DNA of 64,000 bases from Bacillota bacterium (GTDB lineage Bacteria > Bacillota > Bacilli > Paenibacillales > UBA4045). The DNA is taken from positions 186,001 through 250,000 of the forward strand of contig JAEZQY010000008.1 of assembly GCA_023441055.1 (NCBI GenBank), given 5' to 3'. Positions within the stretch are counted from its first letter, which is position 1; every line of letters starts with the position of its first letter. Below are positions 63,378 through 64,000 of the stretch, in pieces. The translations under genes were made by a program, and so were the position numbers. Under the pieces are notes generated by a model. It searched no databases. It worked only from the letters and a program-made list of their open reading frames with translations, and was not told where the DNA came from.

Positions 63378-64000
63378 CTAGGATCCAGTAACGATGGCGA
63401 TCACATTGCGCACGGATTGAGCGGACTTATCCAGCGCCGCCTTCTCCTCAGCAGTCACGTCGATCTCAATCACCTTCTCGATCCCATCCCCGCCGATTAC
63501 CGTTAAGACACCCATGAATAGATCCTGATAGCCATATTCACCCTCAAGCAGCGCAATACATGGCAGAATGCGCTTCTTATCCTTCAGAATGGCCTCCGTC
63601 ATCTGCACCAATGATGCCGCAGGCGCATAATACGCGCTTCCATTGCCGAGCAAGTTCACAATCTCGCCGCCGCCCGTGCGTGTGCGCTGGACGATCGCTT
63701 CGATGCGGTCCTGAGGGATCAGCTTCTCAATTGGCACACCGCCGGCGCTGGAATAGCGAACAAGTGGAACCATATCGTCCCCATGACCACCCAGCACAAC
63801 ACCCCTGACATCCTCAACAGAAACATTCAGTTCCTGTGCGATGAAGGTGTTATATCGGGCTGTGTCCAACACTCCGGATTGACCAATGACACGATTCTTC
63901 GGGAATCCTAATGCATGGTAGGCCACATAGGTCATCGCGTCAACAGGATTACTCAGAATGATCACATACGCGTTAGGGCTGAACTGCTTCACTTGCTCAC
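63378..64000 (-). CDS. mdh: Malate dehydrogenase (partial, runs off right edge)
   Basis: The visible 206 residues are the C-terminal two thirds of an LDH-like malate dehydrogenase. They include SNPVDAMTYVAYHALGFP, the SGVLDTARY substrate segment and LGGHGDDMVPL with the catalytic His. The frame continues through the window edge (EQ before VKQF), so the true start is outside. It oxidises L-malate to oxaloacetate in the TCA cycle. Confidence 0.94.
   Translation of the reverse strand, partial: EQVKQFSPNAYVIILSNPVDAMTYVAYHALGFPKNRVIGQSGVLDTARYNTFIAQELNVSVEDVRGVVLGGHGDDMVPLVRYSSAGGVPIEKLIPQDRIEAIVQRTRTGGGEIVNLLGNGSAYYAPAASLVQMTEAILKDKKRILPCIALLEGEYGYQDLFMGVLTVIGGDGIEKVIEIDVTAEEKAALDKSAQSVRNVIAIVTGS

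Overview
The window looks like a chromosomal segment of a Paenibacillaceae bacterium (Paenibacillus/Cohnella type, Bacillota). I infer this from moderate base composition, strong AGGAGG ribosome sites, several YesM/YesN two-component systems beside LplA/LplB/LplC-type sugar importers, copper-amine-oxidase-N (stalk) domain surface proteins, and a CcpN/PpsR/GlpX block. I see no rRNA, tRNA, CRISPR array, transposase or phage gene. Nearly all genes lie on the minus strand.

Region 1 (1-14.6 kb) is a carbohydrate island. Read 5' to 3' on the minus strand it holds a YesM/YesN pair, a solute-binding lipoprotein, two permeases, a GH13 amylase-type lipoprotein, a GH32 fructosidase, a membrane-bound AraC regulator, and a second importer whose permease runs off the left edge. 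A promoter-like segment, with the tail of an AraC gene, occurs twice: before the GH32 gene and before the second binding protein.

Region 2 (14.9-36.1 kb) holds more polysaccharide use: AraC regulators, a GH31 alpha-xylosidase with its ribosome site locked in a hairpin, DegV, an SDR, a GH29 alpha-L-fucosidase, an unrecognised protein, a large TIM-barrel-like protein with a discoidin-like domain, a third importer with its own YesM/YesN pair, and a GH36 alpha-galactosidase. No importer ATPase is encoded, so a shared MsmX-type ATPase elsewhere is likely.

Region 3 (36.1-42.3 kb) contains a compact gluconeogenesis operon, glpX-ccpN-ppsR. Its ccpN appears to start at ATA, and its promoter has a perfect 18-bp palindrome. 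Next come a lactonase-type amidohydrolase, a KamA-family radical SAM aminomutase behind a ydaO/yuaA-type c-di-AMP riboswitch with terminator, and a Gfo/Idh/MocA oxidoreductase.

Region 4 (42.4-48.9 kb) has an unknown lipoprotein and three stalk-domain secreted proteins around a divergent gene for a STAND-like ATPase fused to a GNAT-like region and a C-terminal helix-turn-helix.

Region 5 (49-57.8 kb) is a hexuronate operon: uxaE (tagaturonate/fructuronate epimerase), a LarA-like nickel-pincer racemase homologue, gluconokinase, a mannonate-type SDR and uxaC. No mannonate dehydratase (uxuA) is present. The gene set suggests a route fructuronate -> mannonate -> gluconate -> 6-phosphogluconate, with the LarA homologue as the C2 epimerase. 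This is the most interesting system in the window. Two further sugar-type genes lie just upstream.

Region 6 (57.9-64 kb) is housekeeping: a PhoR/PhoP-like pair (kinase gene first), class I fumarase, a YfbR-type 5'-deoxynucleotidase, a small membrane protein and the C-terminal two thirds of malate dehydrogenase.
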